A stretch of 64,000 bases of DNA. Source: Acidimicrobiaceae bacterium (GTDB lineage Bacteria; Actinomycetota; Acidimicrobiia; Acidimicrobiales; JAUTXP01). This document shows, one piece after another, positions 1-11,788 of the stretch; within the stretch, counting starts at the first letter, position 1; each line of letters opens with the position of its first letter. The notes under the pieces are model-generated. The model was not told the origin of the DNA, did not search any database, and worked only from the letters and a program-made list of their open reading frames with translations. A program made the translations under genes and the position numbers. The stretch lies in NCBI GenBank assembly GCA_030837965.1, contig JAUTXP010000013.1, forward strand, positions 1 to 64,000. The letters are read 5' to 3'.

Positions 1-1143
<1,143 letters not shown>

Positions 1144-1260
1144 GATCGTGCCGGGTGTTTCCACCCGAAGCGATCGGAGAGCCGGTGGTCGAGGGTCACT
1201 ACCCTCTTGCACCGACTGGCACCAAGACGGACCTGTTGTCCGTTTCAGTGCATTGACTTC

Positions 1261-1276
1261 GCGACCATTCGGTCGC
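1261..1276 (-). other. Hairpin in the rRNA leader
   Basis: GCGACC-ATTC-GGTCGC is a perfect 6-bp stem with a 4-base loop in the leader, about 120 bases upstream of the mature 16S 5' end. It may belong to rRNA precursor folding or processing; the function is inferred only from position. Confidence 0.4.
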
Positions 1277-1307
1277 GCCGCACTGGCTTTTGGCTTTCCT
1301 CTGTTCC

Positions 1308-1323
1308 GTTTTCAAGGAGCACC
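1308..1323 (-). promoter_or_regulatory. boxA-like antitermination site in the rRNA leader
   Basis: Read leftwards the sequence is GGTGCTCCTTGAAAAC, close to the bacterial boxA consensus TGCTCTTTAAAA that loads NusB/NusE on rRNA transcripts. It lies about 165 bases upstream of 16S and downstream of the promoter, where boxA is expected. A nusB gene is present at 47020-47424. Confidence 0.65.
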
Positions 1324-1473
1324 AGGGTCGGCAGGCACGCGTTTCCCCGAAACGAGGAATCCGTTGGTGCGGCTGGCCGCTCTGGGTCGAGGGCCACAGC
1401 CACACAACTTCGGCTGCACTACCTCGACTCCTGGCTCGGTGGCGGGGCGAACCCGTCGCCCGAGCGGCTTGTC

Positions 1474-1501
1474 ACTGTAGCACGTCTGCTTGGGCTGTCA
1501 A
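1474..1501 (-). promoter_or_regulatory. Putative rRNA operon promoter
   Basis: On the minus strand TTGACA (1496-1501) is followed after 16 bases by TACAGT (1474-1479). This is a near-ideal housekeeping promoter pointing at the 16S gene and would give a leader of about 320 bases containing the boxA-like site. The rest of 1144-1641 holds no gene; the promoter of the divergent penicillin-binding protein gene must lie between about 1502 and 1641 but I cannot place it. Confidence 0.7.
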
Positions 1502-1641
1502 ACGGCCGGCAGGCGGGCGAGAGAGCGACAACGGCATCGTACCAGTGATAGGCCCGGCCTCGTTCTCGGCGCCAGCAGCCAGGCCCCCACCGGAGCCGGG
1601 TATGCCACCGTTCGGGGAGGCGGGCGCGAGAGACTGGTCGG

Positions 1642-3909
1642 ATGCGCCGGCTCGCCATCGTGGTCGCGGGCTTGGCCCTGCTCGCCTCGTCGTGCGCGTG
1701 GCAGACCAAGCCGCTGGCCCTGGACACGCGTCCGCTGGCCCAGTCCTCGCGCCTCTACGCCTCCGACGGCACCCTGCTGGCCACCCTGCACGCCGAGGAG
1801 AACAGGGAGAACGTCGGCATCGAGGCCATCCCCAAGGCCTTGCAGGACGCGGTGGTGGCCATCGAGGACGCCCGCTTCTGGCAGCACCGGGGGGTGGACG
1901 CCAAGTCGGTCATCAGGGCGGCCTACGCCAACACCAGCGAGGGCAAGATCGTCGAGGGCGGGTCGACCATCACCCAGCAGTACGTCAAGAACGAGCTGGT
2001 GGGCAACGACCGCAACGTGCGCCGCAAGCTGCGCGAAGCCGCCCTCGCCTACCAACTCGAGCACAAGTACACCAAGGCGCGCATCCTCGAGCTGTACCTC
2101 AACACCATCTACTTCGGGAACGGGGCCTATGGCGTGCAGGCCGCGTCCCATACCTACTTCGGCGTCTCCGTGGACAAGCTCACGCTGGGCCAGGCGGCCA
2201 CCCTGGCCGGGCTGATCCGGGCCCCCAACACGACCGACCCCTACGAGCACGGGGACGTGGCCCTGGCCCGGCGCAACCAGGTGCTGGCCAAGATGGCCAA
2301 CCTCCACTTCATCGCCGACGACCAGCGGGCCGGGGCCCAGGCCGAGCCGCTGCTCCCCTCGGCCGCCCCGCCCGGCGAGCGCTACCCGGCGCCCTATTTC
2401 GTGGAGCGGGTCAAGCGCTTCATCCTCGACGATCCCCGCTTCGGCGACACGCCCGCCAGCAGGCGGCATCTGCTGTTCGAGGGCGGCCTGCGCATCGACA
2501 CCACACTCGACCTGCGGGCCCAGGCCGCGGCCGAGCAGGCCATGGCCAAGGTGCTGTCCAAGCCGGACAAGGACCCTGCGGGCGCGGTGGTGTCCATCGA
2601 GCCCAGGACCGGCTTCGTGCGGGCGCTCGTCGGGGGAAGGGACTTCTTCGGCGGCGGGCCCCAGGCCAAGTTCGACCTGGCCACCCAGGGCAGCAGGCCC
2701 GCGGGCTCGTCCTTCAAGCCCTTCGTGCTGGCCGCGGCGGTGGACAAGGGCGTGCCCCTCACCAAGGTCTACGACGCCCCGGCCCACCTCGACATCCCGC
2801 TGACCCGCTCGGTGTGGTCGGTCGACAACTACGAGGGCGAGGCGGGCGGGCGCATGAACCTGGTCGACGCCACCGTGCACTCGGTCAACACCGTCTACGC
2901 CCAGTTGATCCTCGAGGTGGGCCCGTCCGAGTCGGTGGCCATGGCGGCCCGGATGGGCGTGACCTCGCCCCTGCAGCCCTACCCGTCTGCCGTGCTCGGC
3001 ACCAACGACGTGACCCCGTTGGAGATGGCCTCGGCCTATGGCACGTTCGCCAACCGGGGTCTGGCCGTGCCGCCCACCATGGTCACGCGGGTGCTTGACG
3101 AGAACGGCTCCGTGATCTTCGAGCACGAGCACCAACAAAAGCGCGTGATGAAGCAGGAGACGTCCGACGCGGTCGTGGGCGTGCTGCGACAAGTGGTGGA
3201 GCGGGGCACCGGTGTGAACGCCCGGCTCGGCCGCCCGGTGGCGGGCAAGACGGGCACGGGCCAGCAGTGGCGCGACGCCTGGTTCGTGGGCTTCACGCCC
3301 GACCTGGTGACGTCCGTGTGGGTCGGCTTCCCCGACCGGCAGATCTCGATGGTGCCGCCCGCCACGCGCATCCGTGTCCTGGGCGGCACGTGGCCCGCCC
3401 AGATCTGGCAGCTCTACTCCGGCGCGGCGCTGGCCGACAGGCCGGTGAGCGACTTCCCCGTGCCGCCCCCGCTGGTGTTCGGCACCGACCAGCCGCCCGT
3501 CACCGTGGCCAGCGTGCTGGGCATGCCCATCGACCAGGCCGAGCAGGCCTTGGCCAGAGACGGCTTTCGGGCCGTGCGCGAGCTGCGGTCCAGCGACGAG
3601 TACCCGCCCGGCTACGTGCTGGGCCAGACGCCCGCCGCTGGGGACCAGGCGCCCGGCGGGTCGACCATCACCTTGGTGGTCAGCAACGGCCGGGCCAGCG
3701 CCACCGTGCCGGACGTGCTCGACCGGGCCGAGGCCGAGGCCAAGGTCGCGGTGGTCGACGCCGGGCTCAACGTCAAGGTCATCCGCCAACAAGAGCCCAA
3801 GAGCCCGGGCTCGGGCAGCCGCAAGGGCAAGGTGTGGAAGCAGACGCCCATCGGCGGCACCCGCACCGACTTGAAGGCGACGGTGACCGTCTACGTCAAC
3901 CCGGGCTGA
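1642..3909 (+). CDS. Class A penicillin-binding protein with C-terminal PASTA domains
   Basis: 755-residue bifunctional peptidoglycan synthase acting outside the membrane: glycan polymerisation plus peptide cross-linking. The GT51 transglycosylase part shows catalytic Glu75 in AIEDARFWQHRG and GGSTITQQ at 106-113. The transpeptidase part shows SSFK (Ser356 to Lys359), SVN at 414-416 and KTG at 536-538. Two PASTA repeats fill roughly 615-755. The N-terminus MRRLAIVVAGLALLASSC is short and ends in a Cys that fits the loose lipoprotein pattern (LASSC), where a plain membrane anchor is usual in this family. No strong ribosome-binding site is directly upstream of the ATG. Its 3' end overlaps the convergent glycosylase gene by 14 bases. 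Confidence 0.93.
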   Translation: MRRLAIVVAGLALLASSCAWQTKPLALDTRPLAQSSRLYASDGTLLATLHAEENRENVGIEAIPKALQDAVVAIEDARFWQHRGVDAKSVIRAAYANTSEGKIVEGGSTITQQYVKNELVGNDRNVRRKLREAALAYQLEHKYTKARILELYLNTIYFGNGAYGVQAASHTYFGVSVDKLTLGQAATLAGLIRAPNTTDPYEHGDVALARRNQVLAKMANLHFIADDQRAGAQAEPLLPSAAPPGERYPAPYFVERVKRFILDDPRFGDTPASRRHLLFEGGLRIDTTLDLRAQAAAEQAMAKVLSKPDKDPAGAVVSIEPRTGFVRALVGGRDFFGGGPQAKFDLATQGSRPAGSSFKPFVLAAAVDKGVPLTKVYDAPAHLDIPLTRSVWSVDNYEGEAGGRMNLVDATVHSVNTVYAQLILEVGPSESVAMAARMGVTSPLQPYPSAVLGTNDVTPLEMASAYGTFANRGLAVPPTMVTRVLDENGSVIFEHEHQQKRVMKQETSDAVVGVLRQVVERGTGVNARLGRPVAGKTGTGQQWRDAWFVGFTPDLVTSVWVGFPDRQISMVPPATRIRVLGGTWPAQIWQLYSGAALADRPVSDFPVPPPLVFGTDQPPVTVASVLGMPIDQAEQALARDGFRAVRELRSSDEYPPGYVLGQTPAAGDQAPGGSTITLVVSNGRASATVPDVLDRAEAEAKVAVVDAGLNVKVIRQQEPKSPGSGSRKGKVWKQTPIGGTRTDLKATVTVYVNPG

Positions 3910-4558
3910 CTCCGTCCTGGCCGCGGCCGGGACGGGTGCGCTTGGTCCGGTCCACCGGCTTGCCCGGGTTGACCCGCGACACGTTGGGGTCGCCCGCCAC
4001 GAACCAGCGCCACTCGTACTCGTCGCCGTGGCCCAGGCTCAGGCCGACGCGCCGTGACACGCCGGGCGAGGTGGGGGGCGGTGTGCCGTCGTCGCCGATG
4101 ACCACGCCGCGATCGCCCTTCACCACGTCGGCCCCGTCGAAGGCGCCGTCGATCCCAAAGGCCTGGCACAGCTTGGCGGGCCCGCTGCACAGGTCTCGAT
4201 CGCGCCCGGCCAGCGGGCCGCGGTTGGCGCGCATCTCCTCCTGCCCCGACAGCGGCGACGCGGCCCGCAACAACACGGCCAGGCCCACGCCCTCGTCGCC
4301 GCACACCGCGTTGGAGCACCAGTGCATGCCGTAGGTGAAGTACACGTACAGGTGCCCAGCCGGGCCGAACATGGTGGCGTTGCGATTGGTCATGCCCTTG
4401 AAGGCATGCGAGCCGGGGTCGATGGACCCGACGTAGGCCTCGGCCTCCACGATCCTGGCCACCCGATGGCCGCGGACGAGCAGCTTGTTGAGAAGCTCGG
4501 GCGCCACGTCGCGCGGATCGCGCCTGTAGAAGCGGCGGGGCACCGGCTTGACCGCCAT
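3896..4558 (-). CDS. mpg: DNA-3-methyladenine glycosylase (AAG/MPG family)
   Basis: 220-residue base-excision repair enzyme that removes alkylated purines such as 3-methyladenine. The family core is clear: a LLNKLLV segment, RIVEAEAYVG with the catalytic Glu, SHAFKGMTNRN, and GHLYVYFTYGMHWCSN, then a conserved SGPAKLCQAFGI segment. The reading frame stays open upstream to 4669, but the ATG at 4558 gives the start expected for the family (MAVKPVPRRFYRRDP) and avoids overlap with argH. It follows argH by 31 bases and is probably the last gene of the arg transcription unit. The function in this context is independent of arginine synthesis. Confidence 0.92.
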   Translation of the reverse strand: MAVKPVPRRFYRRDPRDVAPELLNKLLVRGHRVARIVEAEAYVGSIDPGSHAFKGMTNRNATMFGPAGHLYVYFTYGMHWCSNAVCGDEGVGLAVLLRAASPLSGQEEMRANRGPLAGRDRDLCSGPAKLCQAFGIDGAFDGADVVKGDRGVVIGDDGTPPPTSPGVSRRVGLSLGHGDEYEWRWFVAGDPNVSRVNPGKPVDRTKRTRPGRGQDGVSPG

Positions 4559-4589
4559 CAGCGGACCCAGCGCACCTCGGGCCCGGCCG

Positions 4590-5962
<1,373 letters not shown>

Positions 5963-5966
<4 letters not shown>

Positions 5967-7159
5967 CGGTCTCGACCCGGGCCCTGGCGGGCCGCCCACG
6001 TCTCCAGACCGAGTCCCCACAGCCGAACGAAGCCCTCGGCATCCTCGTGGCGGAAGGCGTCGGCCGCGTCGTAGGTGGCCAACCCGTAGTCGTACAGCGA
6101 CCAGTCGCTGCGTCTGCCGTTGACGATGCAGCGGCCGGGCCCGAGCAGCAGGCGGACCTCGCCGGTGACCGGCTTCTGGCTCTCTTGGATGAAGGCGTCG
6201 AGGCTGTTGCGCAACGGCGAGAACCACAGCCCGTCGTAGACCAGCTCGGCGTAGCGGATCTCCAAGCGCTGCTTCTCGCGGGCCAAGTCCCGTTCCAGGG
6301 TGACCGACTCCAGATCGGCGTGGGCCAGGATGAGGGCCAGCGAGGCCGGGCACTCGTACGTCTCGCGGCTCTTGATGCCGACCCTGCGGTTCTCGACCAT
6401 GTCGATGCGGCCCCAGCCGTAGGAGCCGACCACGGCGCCCACCTCTTCCACGATCTCGACCAGGCCCAGTTCCTTGCCGTCCACGGCCACGGGCACGCCC
6501 TGGTCGAAGGCGATCACCAGCTCGCGCTCGTCGGACTGGGTGGGCACGGTGAGGGACCAAACGCCCTGCGGCGGCGCGGCCCACGGGTCCTCCATCTCAC
6601 CGCACTCGATGGCCCGGCCCCACAGGTTGTCGTCGATCGAATAGAGCTTCTCCTTGCTGGCCGTGATGGGGATGTCGTGCGTGGCCGCGTACTCGATGGC
6701 GTCCTCGCGCGTCATGCCCCACACCCGCACGGGTGCCAGGACTTCGAGGTCGGGTGCCAGCGCCCGCGTCGACACTTCGAAGCGCACTTGGTCGTTGCCC
6801 TTGCCCGTGCAGCCATGGGCCACCGCGTCGGCGCCGAACTGGCGGGCCGCCTCGACCAGGTGCTTGACGATGACGGGCCGCGAGAGAGCGGACACCAACG
6901 GGTACTTGCCCTCGTAGAGGGCGTTCGCCTTGAGGGCGGGCACGCAGAAGTCGCGGGCGAACTCCTCGCGGCAGTCGACCACCACCGCGTCGGCCGCGCC
7001 TGCGGCCAAGGCCCGCTCCTTCACCGCGTCCCAGTCGCCGCCCTGGCCCACGTCGGCAGCCAAGGCGATCACCTCCACGCCCTGCTTCTCGATGAGCCAG
7101 CGCACGGCCACGGACGTGTCCAGGCCTCCGCTGTATGCCAACACCACTCGCTTCGCCAC
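5963..7159 (-). CDS. argG: Argininosuccinate synthase
   Basis: 398-residue ATP-dependent ligase joining citrulline and aspartate. The N-terminal ATP-pyrophosphatase loop AYSGGLDTS is at residues 8-16; GCTGKGNDQVRFE and the EYAATHDIPI segment are also present. It starts 15 bases after argR and overlaps argH by four bases, so the two last arginine steps are translationally coupled. Confidence 0.97.
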
Positions 7160-7174
7160 GTCGTCTCCCGTTCG

Positions 7175-7633
7175 TTACAAACCGGCCAGCGCGCCCAGGC
7201 GCTTGGCCACCTTCTGGCCGCCGACCTTCTCCGAGGCCACGATCAACACGGTGTCGTCACCCGCCACCGTCCCGATCACGTCGGCCAAGCCTGCCCGGTC
7301 GAGGGCCGACGCCACCACGTGGGCCGAGCCCGGCGGCGTGCGCAGGACGACCAGGTTGGCAGAGTGGCGGACCTCGACGACCCAGTCGCCCAGGACCCGG
7401 CGGAGATGGTCTTGAGGGGCGACACGGTCTTGGGGCAGTTCGGGAATGGCGTAGACGGTCTCGCCACCTGCGATGCGCACCTTGACCGCGCCCAACTCAT
7501 CCAGGTCACGCGACACGGTGGCCTGGGTGGCGACGATCCCGTCGTCCTTCAACAGGTCCACCAACCGGCTTTGGCTGGTGATCTGGTGCTCTTCGAGGAT
7601 CTTGGCGATCTTGTGCTGACGCTGTGTCTTCAT
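7175..7633 (-). CDS. argR: Arginine repressor
   Basis: 152-residue regulator with an N-terminal winged helix (about 1-70, SRLVDLLKDDGIVATQATVSRDL region) and a C-terminal arginine-binding oligomerisation domain (VGTVAGDDTVLIV region). Known ArgR proteins form arginine-bound hexamers that bind ARG boxes; two palindromes overlapping the argC promoter (12818-12845) are the obvious target, which would also make argR autoregulated because it sits inside the operon. It lies 45 bases after argF. Confidence 0.96.
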   Translation of the reverse strand: MKTQRQHKIAKILEEHQITSQSRLVDLLKDDGIVATQATVSRDLDELGAVKVRIAGGETVYAIPELPQDRVAPQDHLRRVLGDWVVEVRHSANLVVLRTPPGSAHVVASALDRAGLADVIGTVAGDDTVLIVASEKVGGQKVAKRLGALAGL

Positions 7634-7654
7634 CGGATGGGCGCCGCCACGCGC

Positions 7655-7688
7655 AGGCTGTTCATGAGAAGAGGCTGTTCATGAGAAG
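7655..7688. repeat. 17-bp perfect tandem duplication at the end of argF
   Basis: The 17-mer AGGCTGTTCATGAGAAG occurs twice head to tail (7655-7671, 7672-7688). The right copy covers the last codons and the stop of argF; the left copy lies in the argF-argR gap. It looks like a recent slip or duplication, and doubles a potential stop-codon context without altering argF. Confidence 0.9.
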
Positions 7689-8566
7689 AGCCAGAGCAGC
7701 AGGCCCCGGAAGGCGTGCATGCGGTTGTGGGCCTGGCGCCAGACGACGCTCTGCGGGCCGTCGACCACGCCCGCGGAGACCTCCTCGCCCCGGTGGGCGG
7801 GCAGGCAGTGGAGGAAGACGGCGTCGGGCGCGGCCCGGGCCATGAGGGCCTCGTCCACGGTGAAGCCTGCGAAGGCCTGGCGGCGGGCCTCGGCCTCGTC
7901 CTCCTTGCCCATCGACGCCCACACGTCCGTGTAGACGGCATCCGCGCCCTCGACCGCCACAGCCGGGTCGTCGACCACCACGCCGTTGGTGCGGGCCACG
8001 AGGACAGGGTCGGGCGCGAAGCCGGCCGGGCTGGCCACGCGCACCTCCATGCCGACCATCGCGCCGGCCACGAGCAGCGAGTTGCAGACGTTGTTGCCGT
8101 CGCCCACATAGGCGATCGAGCGTCCCTCCAACGTGCCCCACCGCTCCAACAAGGTGAGCAGGTCGGCCAAGGCCTGGCACGGATGGGCCGTGTCGGACAG
8201 CAGGTTGATGACGGGGACGTCGGCCACCTCGGCCATGTTGCGCAGCGTGCCGTGGTCGAAGACGCGGGCGCACATGGCCGCGTAGTAGCCCGACAGGACC
8301 CGGGCCACGTCCGCCGCGGGCTCTCTGCGGTCGAGGTCGATCTCGTCGGCCTTGAGGGTGACGGGGTGGCCGCCCAACTCGAACACGGCCATCTCGCTGG
8401 AGTTGCGGGTTCGCAGGCTCGGCTTTTCGAACAGCAAGGCCACGCCTCGGCCCAACAACACCTGCGGCCAGTCCCTGCGCTGGGCCAAGGCCAACACGGT
8501 GTTGAGGTCGTCCACGCTCAGGTCGTCCACTTCGAGGAAGTGGTGCACAGATGCGGATGCGCTCAT
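7679..8566 (-). CDS. argF: Ornithine carbamoyltransferase
   Basis: 295-residue enzyme making citrulline from ornithine and carbamoyl phosphate. The carbamoyl-phosphate motif is present as EKPSLRTRNSSE, and the ornithine-side HCLPAHRGEE motif is near the C-terminus. The start ATG at 8566 overlaps the argD stop as ATGA. The C-terminus (LLLWLFS) runs into the tandem 17-bp duplication. Confidence 0.96.
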   Translation of the reverse strand: MSASASVHHFLEVDDLSVDDLNTVLALAQRRDWPQVLLGRGVALLFEKPSLRTRNSSEMAVFELGGHPVTLKADEIDLDRREPAADVARVLSGYYAAMCARVFDHGTLRNMAEVADVPVINLLSDTAHPCQALADLLTLLERWGTLEGRSIAYVGDGNNVCNSLLVAGAMVGMEVRVASPAGFAPDPVLVARTNGVVVDDPAVAVEGADAVYTDVWASMGKEDEAEARRQAFAGFTVDEALMARAAPDAVFLHCLPAHRGEEVSAGVVDGPQSVVWRQAHNRMHAFRGLLLWLFS

Positions 8567-9735
8567 TGGTGCTCCTCGGCCAAGACGCCCGCCAGCATGG
8601 CCACGGCCTCGTCGATCTCGTAGTTGGATACCAGCAGGGGCGGGGCCAGCCGCAGCGTGCTGTCGTTGACGGCGTTCACCACCAGCCCTCTGGTCAGTGC
8701 AGTGGCGGCCACTTCCTTGGCGCTGATGCCGTCGGCCAACTCGACACCGAGCAGCAGGCCCAAGCCCCGCACGCTTGTTACCGCCGGTAACACTTCGACC
8801 ATCCGCGTCAGGTACGCGCCCGCGGCCGCGGCCCGGGCGGGCACGTCTTCGTCCTCCATGACTTGCAAGGTGGCGCGGGCCGCGGCCGCGGCCAGGGGCT
8901 GGCCGCCGAAGGTGGTGGCGTGGTCGCCGGGCACGAAGGCGTCGGCCACCTCCTCGCGGGCCCAGCACGCGCCGATGGGCACGCCGTTGCCCAACGCCTT
9001 GGCCATGGTCACCACGTCGGGCCGCACGCCCAGGTGCTCGAAGCCGAACCACTTCCCCGTGCGGCCCAAGCCGGTCTGCACCTCGTCCACGATGAAGAGC
9101 AGGCCCCGTTCGTCGCACAGCCTGCGCACGGCTTGGAAGTACTCCGGCGTGGCCGGGTTCACGCCCCCCTCCCCTTGCACCGGTTCGAGCAGGACGGCGG
9201 CCACAGACGGATCGATAGCCCGCTCCAATGCGGCCACATCGTCCCAGGCCACGTGGCGGAAGCCCTCGGGCATGGGCTGGAAGGGCTCGTGCTTGGTGGG
9301 CTGGCCGGTGGCGGCCAGCGTGACGAGCGTGCGTCCGTGAAAGGAGCCGTAGGCGGAGACGACGGCATGCTTGCCGTAGCCGCCCCACTTGCGGGCCAGC
9401 TTGATGGCGCACTCATTGGCCTCTGCCCCGGAGTTGGAGAAGAAGACCCGACCGCCGCCGCCCAGCAGCCGGTCGAGGGTCGTGGCCACGTCGCGCTGGG
9501 GCAGCGTGCCGAACAGGTTGGACACGTGCAGCAAGGTGTTGGCCTGGTCGCACACCGCTTTGGCCACGGCCGGGTGGGAGTGGCCCAGCGAGCACACGGC
9601 GATGCCGGACAGGAAGTCGAGATAGCGGCCGCCCTCGTCGTCGAAGAGCAGCGTGCCCTGCCCGCGCACGAAGGTGACGGGCGGCGGCGGATACGTCCGC
9701 ATGATGCGGTCTGCGGCGGAGTGCGACATGGTCAC
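8563..9735 (-). CDS. argD: Acetylornithine aminotransferase
   Basis: 390-residue class III pyridoxal-phosphate aminotransferase converting N-acetylglutamate semialdehyde to N-acetylornithine. The cofactor lysine lies in TMAKALGNGVPIGA, preceded by FIVDEVQTGLGRTGK. The GTG at 9735 overlaps the argB stop (GTGA); an ATG two codons later (9729) is an alternative start. Confidence 0.95.
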   Translation of the reverse strand: MTMSHSAADRIMRTYPPPPVTFVRGQGTLLFDDEGGRYLDFLSGIAVCSLGHSHPAVAKAVCDQANTLLHVSNLFGTLPQRDVATTLDRLLGGGGRVFFSNSGAEANECAIKLARKWGGYGKHAVVSAYGSFHGRTLVTLAATGQPTKHEPFQPMPEGFRHVAWDDVAALERAIDPSVAAVLLEPVQGEGGVNPATPEYFQAVRRLCDERGLLFIVDEVQTGLGRTGKWFGFEHLGVRPDVVTMAKALGNGVPIGACWAREEVADAFVPGDHATTFGGQPLAAAAARATLQVMEDEDVPARAAAAGAYLTRMVEVLPAVTSVRGLGLLLGVELADGISAKEVAATALTRGLVVNAVNDSTLRLAPPLLVSNYEIDEAVAMLAGVLAEEHQ

Positions 9736-10616
9736 GGCGCCACCATGGTCCCGACTCCTTCGTGGGTGAAGACCTCGAGCAACAAGGCGTGCGGAGTGCG
9801 GCCGTCGAGGATGTGGGCGTGGCCCACGCCATTGCGCACGGCCTCGATGCAGGCCCTGACCTTGGGGATCATGCCCTCGCTCACCGTGCCGTCGTCGATG
9901 AGGGCCTGCAGGTCCGACGTGCTCACCGTGGAGATGACCGATGCAGGGTCGTCCCTGTTCTTGCGGATGCCCTCCACGTTGGTGAGGTAGACGAGCTTCT
10001 CGGCCTTCACGGCCACGGCGATGGCCGCGGCCGCGGTGTCGGCGTTGATGTTGTAGGCCTGGCCCGCGATATCGGTGCCGATGGTGGCCACCACGGGGAT
10101 CAGGTCCTCGGCCAGCAGGCGGTCGAGGATGCCAGGGTCGACTTGGTCGACGTCGCCGACGAACCCGAGCTCCGGCGCCCGTTGCGTGGCCGTGATCAGC
10201 GTGGCGTCCTCGCCGGACAGGCCGACGGCCAACGGGCCATGGCGGTTGATGGCACTGACGATGTCGCGGTTGACCTGGCCGACCAACACCATGCGGGCGA
10301 TGTCGAGAGTCTCGGCGTCGGTGACCCGCAGGCCGTCGCGGAACTCGGGCACCTTGCCCAGCCGCTCCATGAGGAAGCCGATCTGCGGGCCGCCGCCGTG
10401 GACCACGACCGGGCGCATCCCGACGCTGCGCATCAACACGACGTCGCCCGCGAAGGCGGCCAAGGACTCGGCGTCGCCGATGGCGTTGCCGCCGTACTTG
10501 ACCACGACGACCTGGCCCCAGAACCGGCGGATGTAGGGCAGGGCCTCGGCCAGCACGGCCGCCTTGGCCTGCGGGGTGAGGGGCGCGGCGGTGCTGACAG
10601 GGTCGGCGGCAGTCAC
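9732..10616 (-). CDS. argB: N-acetylglutamate kinase
   Basis: 294-residue amino-acid kinase that phosphorylates N-acetylglutamate, usually the feedback-controlled step. VVVKYGGNAIGD near residue 35 and VVVHGGGPQIG are diagnostic. The GTG at 10616 lies in a GTGA overlap with the argJ stop and gives the family N-terminus VTAADPVSTA; there is no ATG at this point in the frame. Confidence 0.95.
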   Translation of the reverse strand: MTAADPVSTAAPLTPQAKAAVLAEALPYIRRFWGQVVVVKYGGNAIGDAESLAAFAGDVVLMRSVGMRPVVVHGGGPQIGFLMERLGKVPEFRDGLRVTDAETLDIARMVLVGQVNRDIVSAINRHGPLAVGLSGEDATLITATQRAPELGFVGDVDQVDPGILDRLLAEDLIPVVATIGTDIAGQAYNINADTAAAAIAVAVKAEKLVYLTNVEGIRKNRDDPASVISTVSTSDLQALIDDGTVSEGMIPKVRACIEAVRNGVGHAHILDGRTPHALLLEVFTHEGVGTMVAP

Positions 10617-11788
10617 GAAGTGCCCATGTTCTCGTCGATGTAGGCGTGGGTCAGGTCGTTGGTGAGGATGATCGCCGTCCCCTTGCCGCCGGGCAGGCCC
10701 AGGTCGGCGGTGAGGTCGATGTGGCGTTCGGCCATGTAGGCCTGGAGGGCGGCGGCGTCGTGATCTCGATGATGGATGCCGTCGCGGCACACGGTGTGGG
10801 CCCCGTAGGAGACGGTTACCGTTTCAGGGTCGAAGGCGATGCCCGCGCTGCCCAGTTCACTGACCACCCGGCCCCAGTAGGGGTCTTGGCCGTACAGCGA
10901 GCACTTCACCAATTGCGACTCGGCTACCTTGCGCGCGGCCCGCTGGGCCTCGTCGTCGGTGGCCGCGCCCGTGACGGTGATGCGCACCACCTTGGTCGCG
11001 CCTTCGGCATCGCCCGCCATCTGCGAGGCCAGGTCCTGGCACGCGGTGGTGAGGGCCTCTTGGAACTCGGCCAGGTCGACCGGGGCCGAGCTGCGGCCGC
11101 TCGCCAGCACGATCACGGTGTCGTTGGTGGACGTGCAGCCGTCCACCGACAAGGCGTTGAACGACCGGTCGACCGCGTGCTGGAGGGCCTGCTGCAAGTC
11201 GGCTTGGTCGATGCGGGCGTCGGTCGTGAGCACCGCCAGCATGGTCGCCATGTTGGGAGCGAGCATGGCCGCGCCCTTGGCCATGCCGCCGATGGCGAAT
11301 CCGTCACCTTCGACGAGCGTCTGCTTGGCATGGGTGTCGGTGGTCATGATGGCCGTGGCCGCGTCGTTGCCGCCGTCGGGCGTGCGGGCCTCGGCCAGCG
11401 CGGGGATGGCCGCGGCGATCACGTCGATCGGAAGGGGGATGCCGATCAGGCCGGTCGAGCAGACCAGGACGTCGTCGGGCCGACATCCGAGGTGCTCGGC
11501 CACCAGCGCGGTCATGCGCTCGGCGTCGTCGCGGCCTTGGGCGCCGGTGGCCGCGTTGGCGTTGCCGCTGTTGAGGATGACGGCCGCGGCCTGGTTCTGG
11601 GTCGCTTGCAGATGGCTTCGGGAGACCTGCACCGGTGCGGCCGTGGCCAGGTTGGACGTGAACACCGCGGCTGCGGTGACCGGCGTGCCGTCGTCGGTGG
11701 CGACCAAGGCCAGGTCGGAACTGCCGCTGGGCTTGATGCCCGCGGCGATACCCGCGGCCACGAACCCCTTCGGTGCGGTGACGCTCAC
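10613..11788 (-). CDS. argJ: Bifunctional ornithine acetyltransferase / N-acetylglutamate synthase
   Basis: 391-residue autoprocessing enzyme that recycles the acetyl group between acetylornithine and glutamate. The self-cleavage region KGAAMLAPNMATMLAVLTTD contains the conserved Thr that becomes the new N-terminus of the beta chain. The GTG at 11788 (VSVTAPKGFVAAG) is in a GTGA overlap with argC. No separate argA or argE is needed in this cyclic pathway. Confidence 0.96.
   Translation of the reverse strand: MSVTAPKGFVAAGIAAGIKPSGSSDLALVATDDGTPVTAAAVFTSNLATAAPVQVSRSHLQATQNQAAAVILNSGNANAATGAQGRDDAERMTALVAEHLGCRPDDVLVCSTGLIGIPLPIDVIAAAIPALAEARTPDGGNDAATAIMTTDTHAKQTLVEGDGFAIGGMAKGAAMLAPNMATMLAVLTTDARIDQADLQQALQHAVDRSFNALSVDGCTSTNDTVIVLASGRSSAPVDLAEFQEALTTACQDLASQMAGDAEGATKVVRITVTGAATDDEAQRAARKVAESQLVKCSLYGQDPYWGRVVSELGSAGIAFDPETVTVSYGAHTVCRDGIHHRDHDAAALQAYMAERHIDLTADLGLPGGKGTAIILTNDLTHAYIDENMGTS

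Noticed and set aside
1498-3792. Long open frame antisense to the penicillin-binding protein gene, and many similar ones across the window
   Set aside because: High GC at third positions keeps opposite-strand frames open; their translations are Arg/Gly/His-rich without family similarity, whereas the sense frames carry clear catalytic motifs.
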